A stretch of 64,000 bases of DNA from positions 16,229 to 80,228 of the forward strand of contig JAHRVG010000028.1 of the NCBI GenBank assembly GCA_019090795.1, in the 5' to 3' direction. The position numbers and the translations under genes were made by a program. Position 1 is the first letter of the stretch. Each line of letters begins with the position of its first letter. This document shows, piece after piece, positions 52,405 through 60,533 of this stretch. The notes under the pieces were generated by a model that saw nothing but the letters and a program-made list of their open reading frames with translations, ran no database searches and was not told the origin of the DNA. The stretch comes from Paracoccaceae bacterium. Lineage in GTDB: Bacteria > Pseudomonadota > Alphaproteobacteria > Rhodobacterales > Rhodobacteraceae.

Positions 52405-52432
52405 CAAAAAAGCCCCGCATCATTTGCGGGGC
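52405..52432 (-). terminator. Rho-independent terminator of tusA
   Basis: GCCCCGCA pairs with TGCGGGGC around a 5-nt loop; on the minus strand it is followed by TTTTTT. It lies 28 bp after the tusA stop and just after dsrN on the other strand, so it may also slow transcription arriving from the dsr operon. Confidence 0.85.
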
Positions 52433-52459
52433 CTCAAATCCTGTCAAATTGGTTGCGGT

Positions 52460-52684
52460 TTATGCGCGCTTGATTTGGAACTTGTAAATGTCGCCCTCGG
52501 TCGAGGAGCCCATCAATTCGTTGCCGGTGTGGGTGCAGAAAGCAGAGAAGTCAGCTGCTGAACCGGGGTCGGTAGCGGTGATGTTCAGGATATCCCCTGC
52601 AGCCATGCCTTTCAGCATTTTCTTTGCTTTGAGGATGGGCAGTGGGCAGTTCAGGCCTTCTGCGTTAAGTGTATGATCAGCCAT
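52460..52684 (-). CDS. tusA: sulfur carrier protein TusA
   Basis: 74 residues from ATG 52684 (AAAGGTAAGACA upstream). The CPxP motif is LNCPLPILKAKK, with the persulfide cysteine near residue 13. A second cysteine lies in FCTHTG. In sulfur oxidisers TusA receives sulfane sulfur and hands it to DsrEFH. It forms a minus-strand pair with dsrE2; the rhodanese that often completes the trio is absent. Confidence 0.93.
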   Translation of the reverse strand: MADHTLNAEGLNCPLPILKAKKMLKGMAAGDILNITATDPGSAADFSAFCTHTGNELMGSSTEGDIYKFQIKRA

Positions 52685-52801
52685 TGTCTTACCTTTTTGA
52701 GAGCTGTTGAAAGGAGTGTTCAATTCTGGGCGCTTCGCAACCGTTCTGGATCGGATCAAATGCGAAATGCCGACTTAAGTCTCGGGTTTCTCGTTATTTA
52801 A

Positions 52802-52828
52802 CGTTTTGCTGATGATACCGGCAAAACG
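52802..52828 (-). terminator. hairpin between dsrE2 and tusA
   Basis: An 8-bp stem (CGTTTTGC against GCAAAACG, 11-nt loop) begins 10 bp after the dsrE2 stop on the minus strand, followed by TTAAATAA. It is a weak terminator or processing site that could separate dsrE2 and tusA mRNA levels; the gap of 153 bp leaves room for a tusA promoter. Confidence 0.35.
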
Positions 52829-52837
52829 CTAAACACA

Positions 52838-53338
52838 TTAGATGAATAGGTTAATGTGAGACTTGGAAGCAACTTCCATATATGTCGCAGCACCGCCCAA
52901 TTCGATCCCTTCGATCATGTCGCTTTTGTCATATTCGAACAAGTCGAGGGTCATTTGGCACGCAATCATTCGCACATCTGATTCAACAGCCGCTTCGCGC
53001 AAGTCCTCAATCGAGGCAACGCCCTTTTTGGCCATCAGGTTTTTCATCATTGTGGTGGCGGCACGGTCAACACCGGGGAGCATAGAGACCATGTTGGGCA
53101 TCTTCATGTGCATACCAGCCATGGGCATTTCCATTGCCGGATTGCCGAGCGTAGTCATTTTCAAATCCAGCTTCTTCTTGAGAAGCGGCAGGCCGTAAAA
53201 GGTGAAAAACATCGTCACGTCGATGTCCATCGCCGCGGCTGTTGTTCCCAGAATAAAGGGAGGATATGCCCAATCAAGTGACCCCTTGGTGACGATAATT
53301 GACATGCTATTCGCATTCTGTAGGTTCGTATCGAGCAT
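52838..53338 (-). CDS. dsrE2: DsrE2-type membrane-associated sulfurtransferase
   Basis: 166 residues from ATG 53338, chosen for GGGAGGGAGCAA. The DsrE/DsrF-like fold opens MSIIVTKGSLDWAYPPFILGTTAAAMDIDV and includes the LPLLKKKLDLKMTTLGNPA and methionine-rich PMAGMHMKMPNMVSMLPG stretches of the DsrE2 group. A conserved cysteine lies in RMIACQMTLDLF. DsrE2 normally occurs with TusA and rhodanese and is thought to move sulfur at the membrane towards TusA. Here it is transcribed ahead of tusA. Confidence 0.9.
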   Translation of the reverse strand: MLDTNLQNANSMSIIVTKGSLDWAYPPFILGTTAAAMDIDVTMFFTFYGLPLLKKKLDLKMTTLGNPAMEMPMAGMHMKMPNMVSMLPGVDRAATTMMKNLMAKKGVASIEDLREAAVESDVRMIACQMTLDLFEYDKSDMIEGIELGGAATYMEVASKSHINLFI

Positions 53339-53371
53339 TTGCTCCCTCCCGATCAGATGAGTTGTATCACG

Positions 53372-53385
53372 ATATTTGAATGTAT
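53372..53385 (-). promoter_or_regulatory. ATACATTCAAATAT element upstream of dsrE2
   Basis: Read on the minus strand, ATACATTCAAATAT lies 34 bp before the dsrE2 ATG. The ATACATTCAA part is identical to the element in front of the DUF2892 gene and close to the repeats in front of dsrA. It is a candidate operator of a shared sulfur regulator. The rest of the 222-bp gap to the plus-strand amidase gene shows nothing else clear. Confidence 0.35.
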
Positions 53386-53560
53386 TGTGGCGCAAATGTC
53401 AAGTCACAGCGCTGTGTGGGCCATTTTTTACAGGAAAACCCTTTAGAATTAGGCACCTCTGCATTCCACCGACTGTTGCCCGAGATTGTATGCGGCCAAA
53501 ACGCACCGCGCACCAAGAATCGTAACTTGCCTTCAGGCGGATTTGTCGTAGAGTTTCCCA

Positions 53561-54391
53561 ATGACGCGCCCCTTGAACATTGCCTGCCTGCAAACCCGCC
53601 CGATGCCCGATTTCCAAACCGCGCTGGAGGAGGCTCTTGCCTTGGCCAAGACAGCGGTTGCCAATGGTGCACAGCTTTTGGCTTTGCCGGAATATTGCGG
53701 TGGCCTGATCACCGAGGACGGGAAAATCACCGCGCCACACGCAACGGAGGCTGCGCATCCGGTGTTGTCGGGACTCTGCGCATTTGCAGCAGATAACAGT
53801 GTCTGGATACTGGTCGGGTCGGTCGCAATCAGCGGACCTGTCGGCAAGATTATCAATCGCTCTTTTCTAATAGATTCACAGGGGCAGATTTTTGCGCGTT
53901 ACGACAAAATCCATTTGTTTGATATCGAGCTGTCTGCGGATGAGGTTTATTGCGAGAGCGACACGGTTGTGCCGGGAAACCGCTGTGTTGTCGCGGACAC
54001 CCCTTTTGGCCGGGTGGGCCTGTCAATTTGCTATGATCTGCGGTTTGCAAGGCTGTACCGGGATATGGCACAGGCGGGGGCTGAAATCCTGTTCATTCCG
54101 GCGGCCTTTACCCGAAAAACCGGCGCGGCGCATTGGCATGTGTTGAATCGTGCGCGGGCGATTGAAAACGGCGCGTTTGTGGTGGCTCCCTGTGCCACTG
54201 GCGACATTCCCGGGGGGGGCGGCTCCTACGGTCATTCGTTGGTGATTTCCCCTTGGGGCGAGGTTTTGGCTGATGGCGGAGACGCGCGCGGCATAACGCA
54301 GGCGCAGATAGATCTGGAACTGGTGGCGCAAACCCGCGCGCGAATCCCCAGCCTGACCCATGATCGCCCGTTTGATGTGGAGATGATTTAG
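53561..54391 (+). CDS. carbon-nitrogen hydrolase (nitrilase superfamily, Nit1/Nit2-like)
   Basis: 276 residues. The Glu-Lys-Cys triad is visible: E in LLALPEYCGG, K in YDKIHLFD and C in VGLSICYDLRFARLYR. This sequence pattern is that of the omega-amidase/deaminated-glutathione-amidase branch (Nit), which repairs metabolite amides. It stands upstream of an HD oxygenase-like gene (41-bp gap) on the same strand. Confidence 0.87.
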   Translation: MTRPLNIACLQTRPMPDFQTALEEALALAKTAVANGAQLLALPEYCGGLITEDGKITAPHATEAAHPVLSGLCAFAADNSVWILVGSVAISGPVGKIINRSFLIDSQGQIFARYDKIHLFDIELSADEVYCESDTVVPGNRCVVADTPFGRVGLSICYDLRFARLYRDMAQAGAEILFIPAAFTRKTGAAHWHVLNRARAIENGAFVVAPCATGDIPGGGGSYGHSLVISPWGEVLADGGDARGITQAQIDLELVAQTRARIPSLTHDRPFDVEMI

Positions 54392-54432
54392 CAAAAGAAA
54401 TCCGTCCATCCTGAATTGAAAGAGGCTTCAAA

Positions 54433-55020
54433 ATGACCAAGCCAGACTTGAACCAACACTCCATTGTTGCCTTTCTGAGCGACATTTTTACGCGACGCGG
54501 TGGCGAGGAATATCTAGGCGAGCCGGTCACCATGGCCGAACATATGCTGCAAGGAGCAACGATTGCCGAGCAGAACGGGCAGGAGGAAACCATTATCGTC
54601 GGGGCCTTACTGCATGACATTGGCCATTTCACCAGCGAGTTCGGTACCTTCAACATGGAGGATACCGAGGACCGTTTCCACGAAGACGCCGGTGCCGATG
54701 TGTTGGCGGATTTCTTCCCGCCGGTGATTACCGATTGTGTGCGGTTTCATGTCGCCGCCAAGCGATACCTTTGCGCTGCCAAGCCGGAGTATTTTAATCG
54801 CCTGTCGCCTGCCTCTGTCAAATCGCTGGAATTGCAGGGCGGACCAATGAGCAATGCAGAAAGGGTTGAATTTGAGAAGAACCCCCACCTCCAAGAGATC
54901 ATTCAGGTGCGGTATCTTGATGAGGCGGGAAAGCGGGCTGATATGGACATTTCCAGTTTTTCCCATTTTGCGCCTATGGTCCAGCGAATTGTTGATGAAC
55001 ATTGTGGGGGGGAAACATGA
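54433..55020 (+). CDS. HD-domain protein, PhnZ-like oxygenase
   Basis: 195 residues. The metal site shows as AEHMLQGATIAE, LLHDIGHFTSEF, the DRFHEDAGADVL histidine and VRFHVAAKRYL, the arrangement found in HD-domain mixed-valent diiron oxygenases such as PhnZ and MIOX-like proteins rather than plain phosphohydrolases. PhnZ cleaves 2-amino-1-hydroxyethylphosphonate, but no phnY is next to it. The stop overlaps the next start in ATGA. Confidence 0.7.
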   Translation: MTKPDLNQHSIVAFLSDIFTRRGGEEYLGEPVTMAEHMLQGATIAEQNGQEETIIVGALLHDIGHFTSEFGTFNMEDTEDRFHEDAGADVLADFFPPVITDCVRFHVAAKRYLCAAKPEYFNRLSPASVKSLELQGGPMSNAERVEFEKNPHLQEIIQVRYLDEAGKRADMDISSFSHFAPMVQRIVDEHCGGET

Positions 55021-55679
55021 GCGCGCCAGAGTATATCTTCGAGGCCAGCGAGAAACCGTCGCTGCCATGGCACAGGGTGCCTTTGGTCCGCGCCACGGAT
55101 GAATCTATCAAAGGTTATGGGTGTCTGGTCGATGACCCCGAAAACTTCGATATTGAAATCACACGCTGGCCCGCGCAGGGCTGGCGACCAGTTGATGCGG
55201 GAACAGGGGATGAGGCAGGTTTCGTCGAGGGTGTGTTTTCCGGCGAATGGCGTGGAGATGTGCTGTATGGAGAAAACCAAGCGGTGAACGGCAATTACGT
55301 GCTTGGCTGGTCTACCGATCCGCAAACTGCATTGGTCGAAAAGCAAACTGCACCGCGGGATCAGGTTTTGCTGTGGCACATGAATTATCACCCTGACGGC
55401 GGGCAGTTGTTCTTTCCCCTTGAGGAAAAACCATTCATCGTTCCCGTGGCTTTGCCCGGCGATGATCTGAGGCCGGAAAAGGTAATTTCCCTTTGGTGCG
55501 ATGGCACTCGTGGCCTCTATATCCATGCCAATATATGGCACGAGGGTATTTTTCCGGTGGAGGACAGCCAGAAGTTTCTGGATCGTCAGGGGCGGGTTCA
55601 TGCGCGGGTTAGCTGTGACATCGGGCAGGAGTTCGGGGTCTATCTGGCTTGCCCGTTGCGGTTTGAGGATCAGGGCTAG
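55017..55679 (+). CDS. ureidoglycolate lyase-like (AllA) cupin protein
   Basis: 220 residues from ATG 55017 within the ATGA overlap. Mostly beta strands; the segment LWCDGTRGLYIHANIWHEGIF resembles the C-terminal signature of the AllA cupin-like fold. The N-terminal SLPWHRVPLVRATDESIKGYG also fits. AllA splits ureidoglycolate to glyoxylate and urea in purine breakdown, which would agree with the adenine deaminase nearby. Family assignment is from pattern only, and a different substrate is possible since the neighbour is an HD oxygenase. Confidence 0.5.
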   Translation: MSAPEYIFEASEKPSLPWHRVPLVRATDESIKGYGCLVDDPENFDIEITRWPAQGWRPVDAGTGDEAGFVEGVFSGEWRGDVLYGENQAVNGNYVLGWSTDPQTALVEKQTAPRDQVLLWHMNYHPDGGQLFFPLEEKPFIVPVALPGDDLRPEKVISLWCDGTRGLYIHANIWHEGIFPVEDSQKFLDRQGRVHARVSCDIGQEFGVYLACPLRFEDQG

Positions 55680-55745
55680 CGGTGCGTGGGGATCGCGGAC
55701 CCTACATTAGGGGCTGTTGGTGCCGACGCATTGGAGTTATTTTGC

Positions 55746-55776
55746 TTGACCTCAAGCACACTTGCGCTTGTATCTT
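55746..55776 (+). promoter_or_regulatory. MerR/SoxR-like promoter upstream of tpm
   Basis: TTGACC (-35) and TATCTT (-10) are separated by 19 bp, the stretched spacing typical of MerR-family regulated promoters. The spacer begins with a dyad, CCTCAAG-CACA-CTTGCGC (55750-55767), close to the SoxR box CCTCAAG-TTAA-CTTGAGG. It lies 40 bp before the tpm start. No merR/soxR gene is in the window, so regulation is inferred. Confidence 0.4.
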
Positions 55777-55815
55777 TTGATAAGCAACAAAGTTGTAAAA
55801 CCAAAGGGAGACGTT

Positions 55816-56451
55816 ATGGAATCGAGTTTCTGGCATCAAAGATGGAGCGAAAATCGCATAGGCTTTCACGCCAAGGCCCCGAATTCTTTGCTGGAGAAGA
55901 ATTTTAGCAAGCTTTCCCTTCCCAAAGGTAGCCGCGTGTTTTTACCGCTTTGTGGCAAAACGCTGGATATCGCGTGGTTTCTGACCCACGGCTATCGTGT
56001 AGTTGGTGCCGAGCTGAGCGAAACAGCAGTTGAACAGTTGTTTGAAGAACTGGGCGTGGCGCCTGAAATAACCACAGTCGGCAACTTGAGACTGTATAGT
56101 GCACAGGACATCGACATATTTGTTGGTGATATCTTTGACCTTACGGCCGAGATACTCGGGCCTGTCGATATGATTTATGATCGAGCTGCCCTTGTGGCTT
56201 TGCCCCCTGATATGCGCAGTAGGTACGCGGCCCATATTCCTGCGATTGCAAATTATATACCGCAATTCCTAATTTGCTTTGAGTATGACCAAAGCTTGAT
56301 GGATGGCCCGCCTTTTTCCATAGATCAACGGGCAGTTGCGCAGCTTTATTCCGATACCTACCAAGTAATGCTTGCCGAACGTGAAGAGGTCGCTGGCGGG
56401 TTCCAAGGGAAGTTTCCAGCAACTGAGGCTGCTTGGCTGTTGAAGACCTAA
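55816..56451 (+). CDS. tpm: thiopurine S-methyltransferase family protein
   Basis: 211 residues; ATG 55816 follows AAAGGGAGAC. The TPMT pattern is clear: FWHQRWSENRIGFH, then the SAM-binding VFLPLCGKTLDIAWFLTHGYRVVGAELS and the later YDRAALVALPPDMR. Bacterial members methylate thiopurines and also detoxify selenite or tellurite by making volatile methyl compounds. A MerR-type promoter precedes it, which would suit a metalloid or redox response. Confidence 0.9.
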   Translation: MESSFWHQRWSENRIGFHAKAPNSLLEKNFSKLSLPKGSRVFLPLCGKTLDIAWFLTHGYRVVGAELSETAVEQLFEELGVAPEITTVGNLRLYSAQDIDIFVGDIFDLTAEILGPVDMIYDRAALVALPPDMRSRYAAHIPAIANYIPQFLICFEYDQSLMDGPPFSIDQRAVAQLYSDTYQVMLAEREEVAGGFQGKFPATEAAWLLKT

Positions 56452-56538
56452 TACGGTGTCCTTGCGCCAAATTGCCGTTGCCCAGCAAGCCTAGTTCCTA
56501 TTAGGTGGGTCAAACCCTGACATAAACCGGAGTTCCCC

Positions 56539-58329
56539 ATGTCCATTCCTGCTTGGCACGAAGTTGCGCCTCAATTGGTTGATGTTGCCATGGGGCGTCT
56601 CCCTGCCGATACGGTTATCAGGGGTGGTAAGTGGGTGAATGTCTATTCCGGAGAGATCATCCCCGACACCGATATCGCCATTGCATCAGGGCGGATTGCT
56701 TACGTTGGGCCGGATGCCAGCCATGCGGTTGGTGATGACACCGAGGTGATTGAGGCCAAGGGGCGCTATATGGTGCCGGGCCTGTGTGACGGGCATATGC
56801 ATGTGGAAAGTGGCATGGTCACAGTGACGGAATTTGCCCGCGCGGTGATCCCCCACGGCACCACGTCGATGTTCATTGATCCCCATGAAATCGCCAATGT
56901 GCTGGGCCTCAAGGGGGTGCGGTTGATGCATGATGATGCAGCCAGCCTGCCGATTAACATACAGGTGCAGGTGCCCAGTTGCGTGCCCTCCGCGCCGGGG
57001 TTGGAAACAGCCGGGGCGGAACTGACGATTGAGGATATCAAAGAGGCACTGACATGGCCGCAAATTTGTGGCTTGGGAGAGATGATGAATTTCCCCGGAG
57101 TGGCAATGAACGATCCCAAGATGCTGGGCGAAATCGCGGCGACCCAAAGGGCAGGAAAAACTGTTGGCGGGCATTTTGCCTCGCCTGATCTGGGGCTGAT
57201 GTTCCATGGCTATGTGGCCGGAGGCCCGGCGGATGATCATGAGGGCACCCGCAAAGAGGACGCCGCCGCGCGGGTGCGCCAAGGTATGCGTGCGATGCTG
57301 CGGCTGGGGTCTGCGTGGTATGATGTGGCCAGCCAGATCAAGGCGGTGACCGAAGACGGACTGGACCCGCGCAATTTTATTCTGGTAACGGATGACAGCC
57401 ATTCCGGCACGCTGGTGCATGACGGCCATATGAACCGCGTGCTGCGCCACGCGATTGCGCAGGGGTTGAAGCCGATCACTGCGATCCAGATGATGACCCT
57501 CAACACCGCCCAGCATTTTGGCATGGAGCGCGACATTGGTTCCATCGCGCCGGGGCGGCAAGCGGATATTGTGTTGACGAAGGATCTTGTGGAATTCAAC
57601 GCCGAACTGGTGATGGCGCGCGGCAAGGTATTGGCGGAAAACGGTGTGCTGAGCGTGGGCATTCCGCCCGCAACTTACCCAGACTTCGCCAAAGGCACCA
57701 TACATCTGGGCAAAAAACTGGCAGCAGCGGATTTTGATATTTCCGCTCCAACAGGTGCGAACGAGGTGCGGGCGCGGGTCATTGGAGTGATCGAAAATCA
57801 GGCCCCGACCAAGGCGCTAGAGGCCGATTTGAAGGTTTCCGACGGGTTGGTGGAAATGGACAGTAAAAACGACGTTTGCCAGATTGCGCTTGTGGAGCGC
57901 CACCGCGCCACAGGGGATGTGGTGAATGCCTTTGTGTCGGGCTTTGGCTATGACAAACCTTGCGCTGTGGCATCCAGTGTTGCCCATGACAGCCATCACA
58001 TGATTGTAATTGGCACCAACAAGGCGGATATGGCGCTGGCGGCGAACCATCTGGGCAAGGTCGGTGGTGGCATCACTGTGTTTAGCCAAGGGGTTGAACT
58101 GGCGTCAGTGGAACTACCGATTGCTGGCTTGATGTCAGACGAGCGTTCGGAAATTGTTGCTGACAAGGCCGCCAAAATGGTGGCGGCAATGGAGGCCTGT
58201 GGTTGCAAGTTGAATAACGCCTATATGCAACATTCGCTGCTCGGGCTGGTGGTGATACCGGCGCTGCGAATATCCGACAAGGGATTGGTGGATGTGACCA
58301 AATTCGAGAAGGTGGATTTGTTCATTTAG
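56539..58329 (+). CDS. ade: adenine deaminase
   Basis: 596 residues, the normal length. The metal site DGHMHVESGMVTVTEFARAVIPHG and FIDPHEIANVLG motifs of Ade-type amidohydrolases are present, and the C-terminal adenine deaminase domain carries VASSVAHDSHHMIVIG. It converts adenine to hypoxanthine in purine salvage or breakdown. It is preceded by CCGGAG and stands alone on the strand. Confidence 0.93.
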   Translation: MSIPAWHEVAPQLVDVAMGRLPADTVIRGGKWVNVYSGEIIPDTDIAIASGRIAYVGPDASHAVGDDTEVIEAKGRYMVPGLCDGHMHVESGMVTVTEFARAVIPHGTTSMFIDPHEIANVLGLKGVRLMHDDAASLPINIQVQVPSCVPSAPGLETAGAELTIEDIKEALTWPQICGLGEMMNFPGVAMNDPKMLGEIAATQRAGKTVGGHFASPDLGLMFHGYVAGGPADDHEGTRKEDAAARVRQGMRAMLRLGSAWYDVASQIKAVTEDGLDPRNFILVTDDSHSGTLVHDGHMNRVLRHAIAQGLKPITAIQMMTLNTAQHFGMERDIGSIAPGRQADIVLTKDLVEFNAELVMARGKVLAENGVLSVGIPPATYPDFAKGTIHLGKKLAAADFDISAPTGANEVRARVIGVIENQAPTKALEADLKVSDGLVEMDSKNDVCQIALVERHRATGDVVNAFVSGFGYDKPCAVASSVAHDSHHMIVIGTNKADMALAANHLGKVGGGITVFSQGVELASVELPIAGLMSDERSEIVADKAAKMVAAMEACGCKLNNAYMQHSLLGLVVIPALRISDKGLVDVTKFEKVDLFI

Positions 58330-58441
58330 GGCCTGCGGTCTAAACCTAAACGGCTTTACGCCAGCGTCATACGGAATTGTGATAATCTGCATCTGGGAAA
58401 ACTGTTAACAAGCAGAGAGAAAACCTGCCGGAGGAACCGTC

Positions 58442-59041
58442 GTGATCGCCAGACACAGCCTAATTGCCGTTTTGATTTTCCTGATGAGTGTGACGTCAGG
58501 ATTTGCCGCTGAAAAGGCCAAGCTGGGCCAAAATGGCCTGCATGAACAGGCGTGGTTCTACCCCAGTTCGATGAACCTGCAAACTGATTTGCAGACCGCC
58601 ACCGCGCAAGGCAAAGGGTTGATTGTTTTGTGGGAACAACTGGGCTGCGTTTATTGCGCCGAACTGCATGCGGTGAATTTCACCCGCGAAGATATTGTTA
58701 CTCTGATCACCGAAAATTTTCTGGTTGTACAACTGGATATGAATGGGGTGCGCGCGGTGACGGACATTGACGGGCAAAGGATGACAGAAAAACAGCTGGC
58801 AACTAAATGGCAGGTCAGTTTTACGCCGACCACCGTTGTTCTGGATGGATCAAGTGGCCAGAATATTTCTCCGGATGCAGCAGAAGTTTTTCGCCTGCCG
58901 GGGTATCTCAAGCCGTTCTACTATCATGCTACATTGGATTACTATGCGTCCGGCGCATATGAGACTAAGGGCTTCAAAGCATTCGTGGCCGAGCGTGTTG
59001 CGATGATTGAAAGCAAGGGCCTTACCCCTGATCAGTGGTAG
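58442..59041 (+). CDS. periplasmic thioredoxin-like protein, SoxW type
   Basis: 199 residues with a GTG start (CGGAGGAACC upstream) and signal peptide (HSLIAVLIFLMSVTSGFAAE). The thioredoxin fold has the active site WEQLGCVYCAELH (CVYC) and a cis-proline loop FTPTTVVLDG. The EVFRLPGYLKPFYYHATLDY tail matches SoxW proteins of sox clusters, which keep SoxYZ or other exported thiols reduced. No other sox gene lies in the window, so the sulfur link is by family only. Confidence 0.78.
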   Translation: MIARHSLIAVLIFLMSVTSGFAAEKAKLGQNGLHEQAWFYPSSMNLQTDLQTATAQGKGLIVLWEQLGCVYCAELHAVNFTREDIVTLITENFLVVQLDMNGVRAVTDIDGQRMTEKQLATKWQVSFTPTTVVLDGSSGQNISPDAAEVFRLPGYLKPFYYHATLDYYASGAYETKGFKAFVAERVAMIESKGLTPDQW

Positions 59042-59213
59042 TATCTGACAATTGCCGTTGTTCCGTTACTGCCCCTTTTGTGGTATTGTGAGGTGGGGAA
59101 ATCTGGCTATATGCTGGCCCTATCTTTTGCAGTACCAAGACGGCAATGCAAGGGTAACGAAAACTCAAAAGCTGTAAAATCCATCGCGCTGCGATTTTCC
59201 AAGGAAACGTGAT

Positions 59214-60521
59214 ATGACCAAAACATCGGAACTGATGACGCGTAAAACCGCCGCACTTGCCAACGGATTGGCCACCAAGAATATTTTCGCGGTAAAGGCC
59301 GCAGGCTCGGAGCTTTGGGACGCCGACGGCAAACGCTACATTGATTTTGCAGCGGGGATTGCTGTTGTGAATACTGGGCACTGCCACCCCAAGGTAATGG
59401 CGGCCGTCACTGCGCAGGCTGAAAATTTTACCCACACATGTTTCCATGTTGCCCCCTACGAGAGCTATATTCGCTTGGCCGAACGCCTGAACGCGATGGC
59501 CCCCGGTGACGCCCCCAAGAAAACCATGCTGGTGACAACAGGTGTCGAGGCTGTTGAAAATGCGGTGAAACTGGCGCGCGCCTTTACCGGCCGCGGCGGC
59601 GTTGTAGCCTTTAGTGGCGGGTTTCATGGCCGTACCCTGATGGGCATGTCCCTGACCGGCAAGCAGGTGCCCTACAAAAGCGGCTTTGGCCCCATGGTGC
59701 CGGAAGTATTTCACGCACCCTACCCAAACGCCCTACACGGTATTAGCACAGAGCAGGCGCTGGCAGATGTGGAACGGCTGATGCGTTCGAGCATCGAACC
59801 TAATCGCATAGCCGCCTTTATTCTTGAACCGATTCAAGGCGAGGGTGGCTTTGTTATCGCACCTCATGATTTCCTGCGCAGCATTCGCGATTTGGCGGAT
59901 AAACACGGTATTGTCATGATCAGTGACGAGGTTCAGGCCGGAATGGGTCGCACCGGCACGATGTTTGGTATCGAACATAGTGGCGTTGTTCCTGATCTGA
60001 TCACCATGGCCAAAGGCTTGGCGGGGGGCTTTCCTTTGTCCGCGATCACTGGCCGTGCTGAGATCATGGATGCGTCCGAACCGGGTTCTTTGGGCGGCAC
60101 CTATGGCGGCAATCCGCTGGCAGTTGTGGCAGCGAATGCGGTGTTGGATGTGATCGAGGAAGAGGAACTTTGCATAGCTGCAACGCGGATCGGGGGCCTG
60201 ATAATGGAGCGCCTGGGTGCGCTGGCCGCACAGCCGGGGATAGATGTGATTAGCGACGTGCGCGGCGTTGGTGCTATGGTTGCCTTTGAGTTTGTGACTG
60301 ATCGCGAAAGCAATGCTCCCGACCCATCACTTGTGAACCAGATCATCGCCGAGGCGCAGGAACGTGGCTTGATTTTGCTGAGCTGTGGCACAAGGGCGAA
60401 CGTGATCCGCTTGCTACCGCCGCTGACAACCTCTGACGCGATCATCGCCGAAGCGCTGGATATTATCGAGGCATCGGTGAAGGCGGCGATTGCCAAGTCG
60501 CAAAAGGTTGCAGCCGAGTAA
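59214..60521 (+). CDS. gabT: 4-aminobutyrate transaminase
   Basis: 435 residues. Class III PLP aminotransferase motifs: FAAGIAVVNTGHCHPKV, GVEAVENAVKLARAFTGR, ISDEVQAGMGRTG and the PLP lysine in TMAKGLAGGFPLSAITG. It moves the amino group of GABA to 2-oxoglutarate. No gabD is adjacent. AAGGAAACG precedes the ATG. Confidence 0.9.
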   Translation: MTKTSELMTRKTAALANGLATKNIFAVKAAGSELWDADGKRYIDFAAGIAVVNTGHCHPKVMAAVTAQAENFTHTCFHVAPYESYIRLAERLNAMAPGDAPKKTMLVTTGVEAVENAVKLARAFTGRGGVVAFSGGFHGRTLMGMSLTGKQVPYKSGFGPMVPEVFHAPYPNALHGISTEQALADVERLMRSSIEPNRIAAFILEPIQGEGGFVIAPHDFLRSIRDLADKHGIVMISDEVQAGMGRTGTMFGIEHSGVVPDLITMAKGLAGGFPLSAITGRAEIMDASEPGSLGGTYGGNPLAVVAANAVLDVIEEEELCIAATRIGGLIMERLGALAAQPGIDVISDVRGVGAMVAFEFVTDRESNAPDPSLVNQIIAEAQERGLILLSCGTRANVIRLLPPLTTSDAIIAEALDIIEASVKAAIAKSQKVAAE

Positions 60522-60533
60522 ACCACGCCCCAA

